Below, one piece after another: positions 1-13,815 of a DNA stretch of 64,000 bases. The first letter of the stretch is position 1, and every line of letters starts with the position of its first letter. Under the pieces are notes generated by a model. That model worked only from the letters and a program-made list of their open reading frames with translations. It did no database searches and was not told the origin of the DNA. The translations under genes and the position numbers were made by a program. This DNA is from Lottia gigantea. Its lineage: Eukaryota > Mollusca > Gastropoda > Lottiidae. The stretch lies in the NCBI RefSeq assembly GCF_000327385.1, contig NW_008706746.1, positions 7,916,714 through 7,980,713 on the forward strand, written 5' to 3'.

Positions 1-2970
1 GACACCTCCCTGTCTCCACAACACCTTCTATTAGCAATTATAGCATCATTCCGAGCTCGTGGATTTCCTTCTTCAGTTAACTTCAAGACGTTGATTTGTT
101 AAGGCCAGGTTCGTAAAATTCTCAGGCGGCTACCTCCTCTATTTTATGATCAAAGAGAATTCTACGGGATTGTATCGTACCATATTGGAACTCATGTCCA
201 GAAGAGGTCTTAGATCTACAGTTTACATTTGGGTATTTCGGTGCGCACAGACTCCGTTAATGAGGTCAAAACGGACCTACATTTGGTTACAACGACTCTC
301 TTAAGGTTATAGCCGTGCGAGCAAAGCAATACAGTCATCGAAATACCAACATGAACAGAAATAGTGGAGGTGAGCGTTAGACTGAAAAAAGCTTTCCAAA
401 ATTAAAAAAGGGAAGTTCAGTTCAGGCCCTCACCGATATTTCATATAGGTTCACAGGGTAAAATAGTTACGAAGTGAAAATCGTGCAGATTTTTAAATCG
501 TTACATCTACCTCCAAGTCGCCTGTATTTAGTTCCAACGAGTCTGTTAACGAATAATTGTCTAGAGACAGAAACAGCATATGTTTAATTCATCAACGGTG
601 CAGGTTTATTACTTGAGCATGCGAAGTGATGGGAAGTAAAGAACGTATAAATGAAGTTAAATTTGCTCCTGAGACCAGGCTAATGGTTACACGGGAGAAT
701 TTAAGACCAAGAAAATGTCTAAATATTACACATAACAAGTACACTTGATATGATTATAAACTAAGTTTACCAATATACCTTTTGACACGCCAGAAAATTA
801 GAGAATGGAATAAGTGCAATGCCATATTAAGGATAACATACAACCAGTAAAATGGCACTTAATTAAGTACAATGCCATAATAACTGACACATTAGGTAAC
901 GGTGTATGAACTACACTCTGTTTATGACACGTTCAGAAATATGCATATGATATCATCAAGCAAAACAAATTAAAACTGTATGGTAAACCTTCCCCGTAGA
1001 GTTCTAACGATGCCATTGAATCTGACAGCATTTGTGATGGGTGCAGTTAGTTCAAACGAAAGAACTGTGAGTTGATATTACAAAACAAAGACAGTTATTT
1101 TGGAGATATAGCTTCAAAGTAACAAGAGTTGAAAAAATATCCCGTTCTCCATTGAAATATATGTCAAACCACAAAAAAATGAAGGAAACAATTCGACATA
1201 ATATATGTATATATGGACATAAATTCGTGTCTGTTTAAGATCAATCTATTGAATTTGATTTGAACATATTGTATTACTGTACTGTGTCTACTAATTTGAC
1301 AACATTGTTCTTGGTGGGGTTCGTTTCCGGAATAGTTTTGGTGAAATAGGTTTCATTAATCCAAAAGTACCACAAATCGTGTGAGAAGCTAGCAACTACG
1401 GCAGAGTAAACCCCTATACTCATATTTAGCCTACGCCCATATTGCATATTTACTAACTCATAATAAAATCTGTCCAGAAACCAATTCCAGTTATTATAAT
1501 TATCAATTTAATATAGCGTGAGAAGATATACTCTTGTTCAACACTCATTTATTGTGCACCGAAATACCGTTAGAATTTCATAACTCCGGAAAATACTCAT
1601 TTAGACCAACATACACTGAAATTATTACATGACGAAATATTGGTTTTATTCCCACTATAGCCCTATCAATCTTAATATTGAATATTTTCTAACTGCTCTT
1701 ACAATAATTCAGCCTATTTTCTACCATAATTAAGCTTAATTAATATTGCTGTATTCTATGACTATGATTTATGGTTACATTTTTAAATATCAATTTACCA
1801 ATAATCTTACAATGTACACCGGTTTGCTAGCTCGTACACGACTACTGATTTCTTGGTCTTGATTGTGATATCGGCATTGAATGGGGAGTACTTTTCATCC
1901 TGGTTTCCGCGTCTGGGTTGGCGTTAAGTTGCCCATATCCTTGTGTCCTGCGTACGTTAACAGTTGAGGCCAAGATGTTTTTTTTTTTTGAAAGTTTTAC
2001 TCATTTCTCACAGCTTCATTAGTGTAAACGCAAATTGAACAGTAAGAAGCAAAACGCCTTTTTATTTCAAACGCAGTAGTGTGGAGCAAAGACGCGTGCG
2101 ATTTAACCTGATTATCCCTTGGTCACTTTCCAGTGCAAACAAATCCTTCGATAAAAATTGCAAAAGAGTAATGTTTTGCACATTGTATGGCATTGGTCTT
2201 CCTAGTTATCCAAAATGAGATGTAAATAAGAAGGATATAAAACAAATTTCTAACAATGCAAGATACCGATAATACATTAGTTTTATAGCTGATAGAAGTC
2301 GGTATATTCACAGATAGCCAGCGTATCGTTAAGGTCATCTTATCACTCGAGTTCAACTTCTTTATTTCCTTGGACAGTTACTTTCATCAGATAAACAAAT
2401 ACAGATAGAAACAAACAAATAATAAACACCATAAACATTATTATTACATAGAACAGAAGGCTATAATACTATTATTTACATATTATTCGTTATGTTCACG
2501 CTGCTAGATTACCTGCATGGTTCTACTACCGGATTCTGATACATGTGATGTTTTTGATGTTTTTCATTACGGGGAGTGTTGGGTCGTGTTTTGTTCACCA
2601 ATAATAACATGTCAGATGTATAAATTGAAATGAAATCGACTCACTTGCCAAATATCTCCAGATTAGAGAAAATACGATGACCAATGTCATACATAGACAT
2701 AGAAGTAATAGAAGTCCAAACCATGCAGTCTAAATGTGTGGTTTACACATTCTAGCATTGTCTTTGTCAAGGTCATGCCCATTCTTGAGAGCTCGGGACT
2801 CTTTATTCAATAAACCTTCCCATGGAGCCTTTCTAATCGGATCGATACTGATTTAACGAGGGTTTGATTTATAAATCCATTGTCTAATACCAGAGATTTC
2901 ATAAAATATCAATTAGTAATCCAAAGCTGTCAAAATATAATAAATGGAATAATACTTCAATAATCAGTGT
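1..2970. other. Gene-free stretch
   Basis: AT-rich sequence with only short stop-bounded frames. No splice-bounded exon, RNA gene or clear repeat was recognised. Confidence 0.6.
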
Positions 2971-3145
2971 CACGTGAGGAAATTATTGTCACGCGTCACG
3001 TGAGACGATTCGAACACAGTCAAATTGTCTGCATCATAAATTTGAAAGATATTGACACAGTTTGAATACTGCATTGTTTCATACAGAGACATTAGGTTGT
3101 ATCTGTGCAGAACATTAATACTCCATATTGCAACAATGTCACGTG
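2971..3145. promoter_or_regulatory. Cluster of three GTCACGTGA E-boxes
   Basis: CACGTG occurs at 2971-2976, 2997-3002 and 3140-3145, each preceded by GT and followed by AG or AC. GTCACGTGAC is the known binding site of MiT/TFE and USF type bHLH-zipper factors. No gene is seen beside it. Confidence 0.3.
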
Positions 3146-3149
3146 ACTG

Positions 3150-6100
3150 ATGTCATATCTCTGCGGTACTGCTGTTCAAACACGCGACATATGGACAAGT
3201 GGATAAGTAAATAAATAAATATGCAGGTGGATAATTCAATAACAATAAATCGTTGACAGTTATCCCAATGACCTTATGTCAGTCTCCGATTACGCTGTCA
3301 ACTGCAGCTTTCTAATATTGTCATAAGAATTATATCGAATGTTTTTCTGACATAACCCTGTCTGAAATGTCATTGGCATTGCCTTAGATTTCAAATATGA
3401 CCCACATAGAGAGAGAAGACCCTAAATTTCATAGAATGGAAAGGACATTTATCCCACTTTTTGCTTATTTCGCCTTTGAAAAAAATAAAAACAATGGACA
3501 TAGTCGATAATGGTCAGACGCACTGCCCTGAAAAAAGAACTTCGTTACAATACATCAATTCCTACATATACCAATATCTATCATAGCTTTATTGACGATC
3601 TCTCTTATTCTGTCAAAACTAACTAGGCCTTTTTCCAATTGTCATTCTTTACTTATCTACAAAAAGGACCCTGATTTTGCGTCTAATACCAACGACCGAG
3701 GTATGATATAATTCTATTCTGCACTAACTGATTAAAATTGAGCTTCAGCTGCGAGCGTTCTTAGAACTCGGATACTGATAGTTACTCATTTCTATTTTAC
3801 GCCGTATGAGCACTACCTTATATGGCTAATGAATATATTATGCTTAACGTTCCGTAAATTATTTCACATGACTGTGTTATATAATTTATTATGAGAATAG
3901 ATTTGTTAAAAAACTCTTTTTTCAATTCAATATAATTTCTAAATACAGTCAATAATTATTCCTAGCATATGAATACCCAGATATGACTCATTGAAACAGA
4001 TATTATTCTATCTGGAACTATGTAATTGCTCGTAAATATTGCCGATAACAATCAATGTATTTGAAACATGGCGTTTTACGTGTTCCGCTTCATTAACCAG
4101 TGAATATTGCATAGACTGGATATGGTTCATGAATTCCATTAACGTTAATAACATCACTGCCTTGTTTAGCATAGTTTCAGTTTGCTATGAGCTGTCGTCA
4201 TCATCTGTGTCATTGGAATGAACATAACTTAGTTTGGACAGAGAGTATAAGAGATTAGGATAGTTGCTGACGGTGAGCAACTGGCGTAATCATCTATCCA
4301 TACCCCGAGGTGTTAGCTAGCTTCCATTTGCGATTGACGATATTACTTTTATGTATTTAAAGGTAATTTTAATTCTTCTGCTACTGCAATGCAATGACAT
4401 TCTTTGTTTCTTACTGGGTTAATGTTAGAGGACATCGCCACTGTCGCCATGCAATGTGCAAATTTTGAAAACTTAAGCATTGACATCTCAGCTAACATGA
4501 CGTCACTCTTAGCTTGGTTAAAAGATGACCAATGAAATCCTCTATAGCTTACTTATGTCACGGACTATTAAATATCACAAAACATTAGGGTTAAATGGTA
4601 TTGGCATTCGAGCATAGAGACTAGACAATGGAAACGCTGCCATAATGGTTTTATATCCCTAATTAAAGTATAATAATAAGTATGAATTACCAATAATAAA
4701 TAAAAAGAAAAAAGGAATTAATTAAGAGTTTTAATTGATATTGGTAATTATTTGTATGATAGTAATAAACAATGTTAGAGTAGACAGGTGGTATTGAAGT
4801 GTCCTATATTTCTGTATTTTACCAACATACACAGCCTGTAGTGTTATTTGAATTCAGATACTTATCATGGGCTTTCGAGATCATTCACAAAATTCTACGT
4901 TTATGACCATTTTACGATCTCTATAGATATTAAGATACAATAATCTGAGAAAATGAGACGATCGATTTGAGTTTTAAAATCAATATTAACTGATAAAAAG
5001 AGCTTTTTTATGTTATACTTATATTTTTGCAAGTGACATTGTATGATATACCCCCAGCAATTGTTCGTACAAATTCTATCTAATTCCTTCATTGACCATC
5101 ATGAAAGGTTGTGTTGCTTATCTGCAATCTCTTTTCGTGCGTAAAAAGATCGATCAGCTCGAGCGTTATCTTGGAATGTATCATCTGTTTTGGCACTAAC
5201 AAAAAGTACAAAAGACAAGACCAGAGTTAGTCGTACAATAAAAAGCTTTCTGGATTTTATGACATTGTACTATATAGTCAAGCGAGTTGTTCATTACAGT
5301 AATGTAGTATATGCATTGTAATAAAACCCATTGAAAGCACAGTGTTCTTTGACCAGTAAAAACAATAAAATATTTTAGATTTTATCCGGAACACGGCGAC
5401 ATTAAAACTAGGCATCATAAATTTTCCAGTCTTTGTTTTAATCCCATTCGTGTTATTTACGACGGTAGAGTAAGGATAAACAACACAATAGGGGATTCCA
5501 ACTAATATTTCACTAGTCTGATAGATATTCTCTACACCACAAACTGGTTTCTTTCTGTGATATCAAATAGCGAGTTATGCTAGGTGGCTGCCTGGGTATT
5601 AGTGAAACTTAGTAACATTCAAAGGTACAATTGCTTGGTGATTCTTAGCAATAATTTCATTGTTTGTTTGTGATTAATTTCCGTAATCCACAATGCTTTG
5701 CTTTCCCATTCCCAATTCTCTCAAATGGATTTCACCAGGGTGTAGGTATCAAACGGGGCCACAATGAGTCCACAAGGTTTCAAATCAGGGGTCTAATGGG
5801 AGCCATTTCTCTAAGAAGGAAAGTAACATACTGCTGAAACGTATTGGCACATGGACTTACAGCGTGCAACACTAGCATAGTCACAATTCGCTACTTAGTT
5901 TGACAATACAATCCCAAAGCATATTTTTCTCGGTTCATTAAGAAACAAGTCAAAGATAACATACAAAAGCCTTTAGATTGGCGAGAACATGTTAAAACCA
6001 TGGCGTGTAGATGGCAGTACCATTAATCTACTCGGGGTCCTTTTATGGTTGAGTCAAGGTATACTCCGGAGACTCTACAATACAATGAATGAATAGAAAA

Positions 6101-8650
6101 CATTGCCATAAAATCGTCAGTGTATTGTTCCAGCGAGTCTCGGATAGCTATATACATTTATTAATAAAAATTACAACCGTACAAATATCCCGATATTATA
6201 GTCATTATCAGAATTATTAATTTCGTTATTAATTTTCTCTGGTCACTGCCGGACTTGGTCGAACAAAGAAAAACATATTGCCAGGACGATTGGAAATAAT
6301 ATTGGAAATTATATACATTACCAGAATTCAATGAAATTTGAACCAACTGTGCGGTTCTACGTATACCTTTAAAATACCCCCCTTGCAAATATTATGGTAA
6401 GATTTGTGATACCAAGCAAGTCCGCTTTATGTGCCAACTTTTTGCCAGTGCCATTCGATTTCATAGGGTATTGTCCAATTGATAATCGTATTCTAAAACA
6501 GCATACTAAAGTATCAGTTTAAGGTGTATAGATGTGTATTTCCCCAGGCACAAAATGTACGTGTCCTAGGCATTGAGAGGGTGGAATAAATAAATAATGC
6601 ACACATTGATTCATTAGTTATCTGTTTTGAATACACTTAAACACATTTCACCCTGACTGAATTTAACTCCCCATGGAGCAAGAAGATAAAACAGAATATA
6701 GTACAAGAAGTAACTGTAAAGAATAATTAGTACTATGAACTAATTAGTACAAGCCCAACTTGTTTCGATGTACCTTACTTGTAAAATTACATACGAATAT
6801 TTTCACAAAAAATGGTTAACTTAGTACTATCTACACCAGCTATCTTCGTATAATGAACGAAACTGAAATGATGCTTTTGGAGTATGCATTGAGTAAAATT
6901 TGTGCCAGTCCTAGTCTACTGTCTTTCGATTTCAAACAGTCAATGGGTTTCAATCACGAGAAGAATGTGATAGCTCTGAAATTAGCTGCTTGTCTGTCTA
7001 GCTGGTGACACCCGTCACATTGTGCCATATTGCCCTAAAATGGTATTGGCTTATTATAATTCTCTCCTTCTCTTAGAACATTCTATTTCTATTTCAATAG
7101 TGTTCTAAATGTTCATTCAATGAAACACGGTGCTCCAATATCGTGTTTCATTCACAAAAGTAACGACCGTCAAATTCCAAAAACAAGACTTTGGGTGTAT
7201 AAGAAAGGTTTATAGAAGACATTGGAATATCGTGACATTAACCTAAATGTACTATCAACTCATTTTACAAAAACAGTTTAATTATTCTGGGACAATAACT
7301 ACCTGAATAATTTTCGGCTATATACATCAACATTGTTAAAAATTAATTGCAGACGAACGGTTTGCCGCTATATGTGTTAGCTTGGAACAATGTTTGACTG
7401 TTCCCATGAGATGGTAGTTGGTCGATGAAACCGATCCACAATATTAGACATTGTGTGATTTTCACAAAGCGTAATTCAGTGGTGCTGCTGTACGTATTCT
7501 TCTGAATCCCAAATGACTCCAGTATTTTGCTTTTCTGTTGCAAGTTAATTGGTCCCATGAGGTCTCTATTTGTTTACTATTCCTAGCTAGTGAAACGTAT
7601 ATAGTAGCAAGTTGACTCTGTGTTATCATTGCATCAATGGTATTTTAGAATATAATACTGAATCGAAAAGTGGAGACCTTAATGTAACTGACTTGGTAAA
7701 AATGATCTTATTGGACATTGCAAGGCGTTACCTGTTTTCATAAGTTCCATCGAGAACTAGTATCGTAGGACGTAAAGCTCCACTCCATGTGTACTTTGAG
7801 TCTTTAATAGAAACCACTGGTTGGTGAGAATGTATCGGCAGGAACTGGTATAGACTTTACAATAGAATAAAAGTTTATTAAATTAGCTCTCTTGATTTCC
7901 AGCTCTTTCATCTATACATAACTTTAGTCGATATTCTTCACAAAGAAGATAGAATAGTCATTCAGATGCTTACAAAACAAAATGCATTCATTACAATTTT
8001 CATTCATAAAATAAACTCAGTAAAGCTTCATTACAGAAATCAATAGCATAAAATAGACTGAGAATTGAGAAGTGTGAAATAGCTGACAGGTGATTATATC
8101 ATAGCCTTCTCACCTGTTGATACAAATACAGGTAAAAACACTTGACAGGTAAAAATATATATATAAATACTAATTAAGGAATTAGGCTAATAGAACACCT
8201 AGCGTTATACCTGTCTAAAACATCATTATATCATTAAACTAATCGTATTCGTGTTGGATTCCCGGTGTCTTAAATTTAAACATAATACTAAGCCTGTTTT
8301 ATCTCTTGACTGAATAAAAACATAAGAATTATACATAATTATCATGCAAGTAGATTTATTTAAGTCTTGAGCATCTTCTGTATAGCTTCTATGCTCTGTA
8401 CTTCTATTCCGAGCAATAGGTTTAAGCTGGAATGAAGATATTAAGTTTGTATGCAGAAGATGTTTTAGATAGAGTTGTATGTATGAAATATCACTTGATA
8501 CACAAATATTGCCTTTTACTTATTTGGGACCTCAAAATCATCCACACCATTATACGATTCTTTCTTTAACTATCAATTTAATGAAATGGTTCTAATAAAA
8601 AGGATCTGTGCAGAGATCGAATCCAAGATCTATACCACATCGACACCCGA
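3150..8650. other. Gene-free stretch
   Basis: AT-rich, with short frames that lack family motifs. Apart from the small repeat fragment near 7764, nothing is supported. Confidence 0.6.
7764..7787 (-). repeat. GTTTTACGTCCTAC-family repeat fragment
   Basis: CGTAGGACGTAAAGCTCCACTC is the inverted form of the motif seen at 27490 and 60728. Confidence 0.5.
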
Positions 8651-8654
8651 GAAA

Positions 8655-8696
8655 TAGTGAGAACAAAACTTGTTGAAACGTTGTGCAGAATAAAAC
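8655..8696 (+). repeat. Hairpin plus GAAACGTTGTG tail motif
   Basis: A 5-bp stem (AACAA/TTGTT, loop AAC) directly precedes GAAACGTTGTG, followed by CAGAATAAA. This looks like the 3' tail of a retroposed element. Related tails lie near 9170, 9213 and 11361. Confidence 0.55.
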
Positions 8697-9004
8697 CTAG
8701 ATGTTGAATACCATATATATATATACATCTATGAAATACTCTTATGAAACAAATAAAAATGCATATTTCATCTTAAGACGTCTGACTAACTTCTCCAACA
8801 ATAAGCGAATCACCAGGTGAACGATTCAAAGTACAAGTTTGTTTTCCATGACAGGTTTTTGCTGACTATTGAAGTGTGGAAACACAATGGAATTCAATAA
8901 TATTGACATGAAGTGTCAAAAGCATTTTCTTGTTATATACCTACTTCTCAAACGCTTCATTTCACTTCCGGCTTTATATACCATCAAATAACAAATGAAC
9001 TTAA

Positions 9005-9090
9005 CTCAATGGAGTTTTAAGTCTTACTATTTAGCACTTGATTGGGCTAATGAAGACAGACAACACCATGCAGTGATCAATGATGGAAAT
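9005..9090 (+). repeat. GTTTTACGTCCTAC-family repeat copy (diverged)
   Basis: TCAATGGAGTTTTAAGTCTTAC, split as TCAATGGAGTTTTAAGTC and TTAC, is followed by GGGCTAATGAAGACAGACAA and CCATGCAGT. It matches the 27477 and 23651 copies in order. Confidence 0.6.
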
Positions 9091-9167
9091 TTCGATTAAA
9101 TAACAAAAGATGACAATGTAAATGTTGTGCCCCAAAAAAGCAAGAAGTAAAAAACAATAGAAACTAC

Positions 9168-9250
9168 TGATGGCGATATAAATTGTCGAAACGTTGTGTA
9201 TAAATACCGTTTAAACTGATGATGACAAAATAAGTTGTTAAAACGTTGTT
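9168..9250 (+). repeat. Two consecutive hairpin plus (G/A)AAACGTTGT tail motifs
   Basis: The first has stem GGCGA/TTGTC with G-T pairs and then GAAACGTTGTG. The second has ACTGATGATGACAA, TTGT and AAAACGTTG. They are 45 bp apart. Confidence 0.5.
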
Positions 9251-9302
9251 TTTTATTTGGTTTTACGTCGCATTTTCCTGCTCCTTAACGAAGACCTGCA
9301 AC
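9251..9302 (+). repeat. GTTTTACGTC-type repeat fragment
   Basis: GGTTTTACGTCGCATTTTCC followed by CTTAACGAAGACCTGC is a diverged relative of the same family. It directly abuts a hairpin-tail motif at 9213-9250. Confidence 0.5.
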
Positions 9303-11360
9303 GTCAAGTAGGTTATAAATAAATTCAAACATACTTCACAATAAAAATTGAAAAAGTTTTTCACTTATTGAATTTGTACGATGTTTCTTTCATATATTAA
9401 GAACTTGCGATTCAAACAGTAAATTGTCAGATTTTTTGCTGTAATTAAGACTCCAATTGAGTAATTCTGAAGACGTTAAATAATTAACATGCTTGTAACA
9501 TGCATTTATTTCCTATTTAAAAAAATGTAATTAGCCTGGGAAAAGAAAGTTAAAAATTAAACTGTATTCCTTGGAGACGTTATTAAATACTGAACTTCAA
9601 TAAATTGCACGAGATTAGTATTTGAAGATGGAGTAAATAGATCTCTTGACGAAAATGAGATTCCGTCGCCAAAATGCCATGTTTTAACGATTTGGCACGA
9701 AATGCAGTTGCCAATACATGCTGATCGACGCCCTTTCGTAATGGGTATAAGTTTCAGATATATAACCATCGTAAGTGATGTTCGTGGTATTTGACCAAAA
9801 TGTATTATTAGACGAATGGACGCATTGAAACAAATATGAAGTAAACCTTTTTTATATCATCAAATGTACTTGTCAAGTACATTTTCCTGCTATTCCCGAA
9901 AAACACAATTTGTTATTTCGACTTTTGCTCCTCTTTGGTCCATCATTCAATCGTTACTGCAAACACTCAACAATTTTCGTTTTGGCCATCACAGACTTCC
10001 AAAATTTTAGATCATTTTCGAATTTTACACATTACACATACTGCCCCTCTGAAACTGGGCTTTTCAATTTTGTATCCCTATAGTCCGCGTGTACCTAATA
10101 TTGTCTATTTGGTATACGTATTGCAAACTTCATAATAAAACCTGTTACATCTCACTAACATGCATCTTTCACAAATTACATTTAAATCAAACCACGTGAG
10201 TTACAGAATGCAGAGAGAATAGCCTCTTTAAAATTAATTATAAATACCACGATAGTTCTGTTGATAATTATGCAAAAACTGTAAAAGTCAAAATCTAATT
10301 TCAAGTGAGATTAGTTTTAAATAATATTGTAACGATGTGTGGCAGGAATCCAGATAATGTTTCAGTGTAATTCAGTCATATCTCTCAATAACACCAGTCG
10401 CAGTACAGATCCAACTAGTTACAAATTGCTGAATTGATATTGATATTGATATTGTTATTTCAAAGAAGACACTTGGAGCAATTTAAAAGAGATACGTTTT
10501 TGCTGATGTTATCATTGCAATACCCAGTATATTTTTCTTGTAATTCCCTAGATTCCACCGACCTTGCTGCATTAATATTGATATGGTACTTTAGAGAAGA
10601 AATAATTCTCTGAGTACTCCTATATATTAACTAAGGCTGTGTATAGTGTAGTCATCATATGAGATGTTGTAATATATTGTATTTAGAAAGCTTTTATTTT
10701 TCACAGACTGTGACTAGCTGTGACACATCAAATGTCCCCAAAGAAAAGTGCAAATGTCCCCACCTTGGGACATGTCCCTGTAGTTGAATACCTACGACTT
10801 AGATTCTTTGAGGTTGATTTTATTTCAGATTTACATTTTTTTAGTATGCACAAAGTTGAGAAAATGCAATATGTAATGTATTTACTGTATAATACAAATT
10901 ATTATAAACAATCCTACAGTATAAATACTTCAAAAGAAACTATTAAAACATCAAGCATCAATATTAATGAAAAACACAGTGCAGTAAATTGCAAATAATT
11001 AAAGAATGAAAACGTTCGTTTCTGACATTTGAATGCCAAATTTGACTAGGAAATGTTTTTTCTGGCATAAATTATCTACATGAATAACAACTGCATAAAT
11101 TATAAACAATGACTTTATATATATTATAAATAACTGTTTGGAACATAAGTTCTTATGTCTTTAAACCGACTGCCATTATATGGATTGTCGAGTGCATTAA
11201 GTACACTTATTAAAAATAGGCATAGGAGATTTCTATAGGATTGATGTAATCCATGGTGCCCTGCCTATTATCCAGTGCAAACATGGTAATGTACCAACCT
11301 CTTCCCTTAGCTAAAAACTCCGTTTACAAGTTTACTGGACCCAAGAGCATGTGATGTTTA

Positions 11361-11425
11361 CATCTGATGACGAGACGTGTATATTGTGTTGAAACGTTAT
11401 GTGCCTAACCTCATTAAAGAAGTGG
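11361..11425 (+). repeat. GATGACGAG...GAAACGTTATGTG tail motif
   Basis: CATCTGATGACGAGACGTG is followed 8 bp later by GTTGAAACGTTATGTGCC and then CATTAAAG. It is a diverged member of the same tail family. Confidence 0.45.
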
Positions 11426-13620
11426 TTTCATTCCATAATATTGTCTTGTGTTTTGTTATAAGAACATGGAACTGCTATATCTGATGACTTCGAAATGTCG
11501 TCATTCAAGGACGCGATGCAATCATTATCAAAAATCAGTGCATTTTTCCACACTTTTTGAAATTTGAAACGACTGGATTTTACATATATATCTTAAGACC
11601 CTAAAGATCCTGCACCTTCCTCAAAGATTGTCTGTTACAAAACCTGTCACAAGCATGCTTGGCCTGAAATAAACCCACGCAAAGCAAATTAATTTATTTC
11701 TATTCATTCACAAAATTAAAGTAATTAAACGAAATCAAATTTATTCATGAATTAAAGTTAATTATATACATGGTCACTGTGACACAGGTCGAGTCCAATC
11801 TTTGAATTTCCAATAATGAACCGTATTGAACAGTGGGAGGGGGTAATTAATGAAACCTTATACCAGGCATAATTAGCACTATCAAATGGGGTGTGACCAT
11901 TATCATCACCATATCGATCGAGACTACGTCTACAATTACCGGATACTGTTTCATTTGTGATTAACCAGCGCTATAATTTGACATACATGCAATCGATGCC
12001 TAGTTAAATTAATTACAAATGATTCGAAATAAAATTGGAATGATCTCTTTGATAAACCTACGAGTTATCTTTCTTGATTATATTTCGACACGTGTGTTCG
12101 AAAAGGGTTAATTATAGAACTGGACTCTACACGTGCATACAGGGTTACAAGCAGAGGTTAAGTCTGTTCGTGTGCACGTTGATTTCTGGGGTCAATTGAT
12201 GTCATCCGGATAAAATTAAAATACATTGTGCTTATTGTAATTACAACAGGAACAACTCGAACCAACTTGACCCTACCACAGCATGGAGTGCTGTCTCTGT
12301 ATGACCAATGATAATTCTAAATTCAGTACATGCTCCTACACATATTCTAACAACACGAGATGACCCGCGAGAGATAAACCGATACATGGTCAAATATTGT
12401 CGCTAATAAGCCTGGACCATAACTCTTCAATAATTATGTAATCTGAACACGTCAGAGACCTCGACTGCACCAAAATGTAAGAATCTCTATTACGTAATTA
12501 GCGTATTGTGCTAGAATCAAAAGAGGTAAATAAGCAGAACATTAAATAAGCAGTTTAAATAAGCACTCTAAATTAACAGATCTGTCGTGTCTCCCAATAT
12601 CCCATATCTATAAAGTTTTCCCTGTTCGCCGCCCCATCCCCGCTAAATTCCAATTACCCTATGCTACAATCGAAGTTAAATTGCGAATTAGAAAAGAATC
12701 TCTATTATACAAGGGTGCCAGACAGTCGCTGATATTTCAAGCAAATTACGACAAACAACAAATTGAAATATATCAAAGGAAACGAACATATCCTTTAGGG
12801 GGCACTCGATCATTTTACCGGAACATTACCTTCTAATACATTCTGTAATAATTGATGTTCCGTCACAGTGATTAGATGTAATATAGAGGAACACACTATT
12901 TACACCCAGTATGTAAATATAATCGAAGAATTCAAGTGTCAAGTGAAGATTAATTCGTCTACAATTAAACCAGACTGGGGTCGATCCATTCCAAGCTTTG
13001 ATATTTCATTCCTGTTTATTCTACCTTTCCCTGGTCATGTTCGAGGTTTTTTCAAATCAATCATGAAATGGCGTAAAATTGGTGTCGAATACTACCAGAC
13101 TCTAAAATCATTCAAGTGATATAACAAACGAACGCTCGTCGCAATAATTTATACCTCTGTGTCAAGATAAACCAACGTGGAATTCAATGCTTCCCTATAC
13201 AAAACCTTAAAAAATCAAACGACTAACATTTGTATATTGAAAAACTTTGAAATTCTTAATTGTAACAGCTATCCTATTTGAACTCGATATTTCATACGAA
13301 TGCACATTTGGACCCTTTGTTTCAAACAAGATAGAAATAACAATTAAAGTTCATATGCAAAAACAATGAACAATTAATGAAAAAAACAATTTAAAAAGGG
13401 GCCATGATGTGGTGCCTCTTAGATAACATGATGTCTTGCTACTGAATAAGATTTCAACGTGCAATAAATGTCCAGATTGAGTAAAAGGAAGCAAAGGGTT
13501 CATTAACACAAAAGTTTGTCGTTAAAAAGCCGACCCAGCATGATGCTGTTCTCAAAAACATCATTAAACCAATAGGGTATCATTAAAATAGATGTTAACT
13601 GATGGCTAAATCATTAAAAC

Positions 13621-13815
13621 TGGCCATTGACAGCGTATAAGCGTGCCAAGTTTCTTCAATCGCAAACGACGGGAAAAATACAACAGTAGCCGGGTCACTG
13701 ACTCAGTCCTGAGCCTTGGCCATTTAGAGCGTATTCATAAGCGTGCCAAGATACTTCAATTTCAAACGACGTTGACAATACACTCGCCGAAGTGTCACTG
13801 AATCGGTCTTTAGAG
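13621..13815. repeat. Two-copy tandem duplication, about 98 bp
   Basis: Copies at 13621 and 13717 share TTGGCCATT, GCGTGCCAAG, a CTTCAAT segment, CAAACGACG and GTCACTGA. They are diverged, with offset 96-100 bp. Confidence 0.8.

Noticed and set aside
9557-9769. 70-codon frame with a C-x-x-x-C-x-x-C pattern
   Set aside because: No recognisable family, no partner exon and no start context.
9168-11425. Hammerhead ribozyme in the CTGATGA...GAAAC tails
   Set aside because: CTGATGA and (G/A)AAAC are present in some copies, but stem II does not start directly after CTGATGA, other copies lack CTGATGA, and no stem III with a cleavage site is visible. Only a covariance search could rescue the idea.
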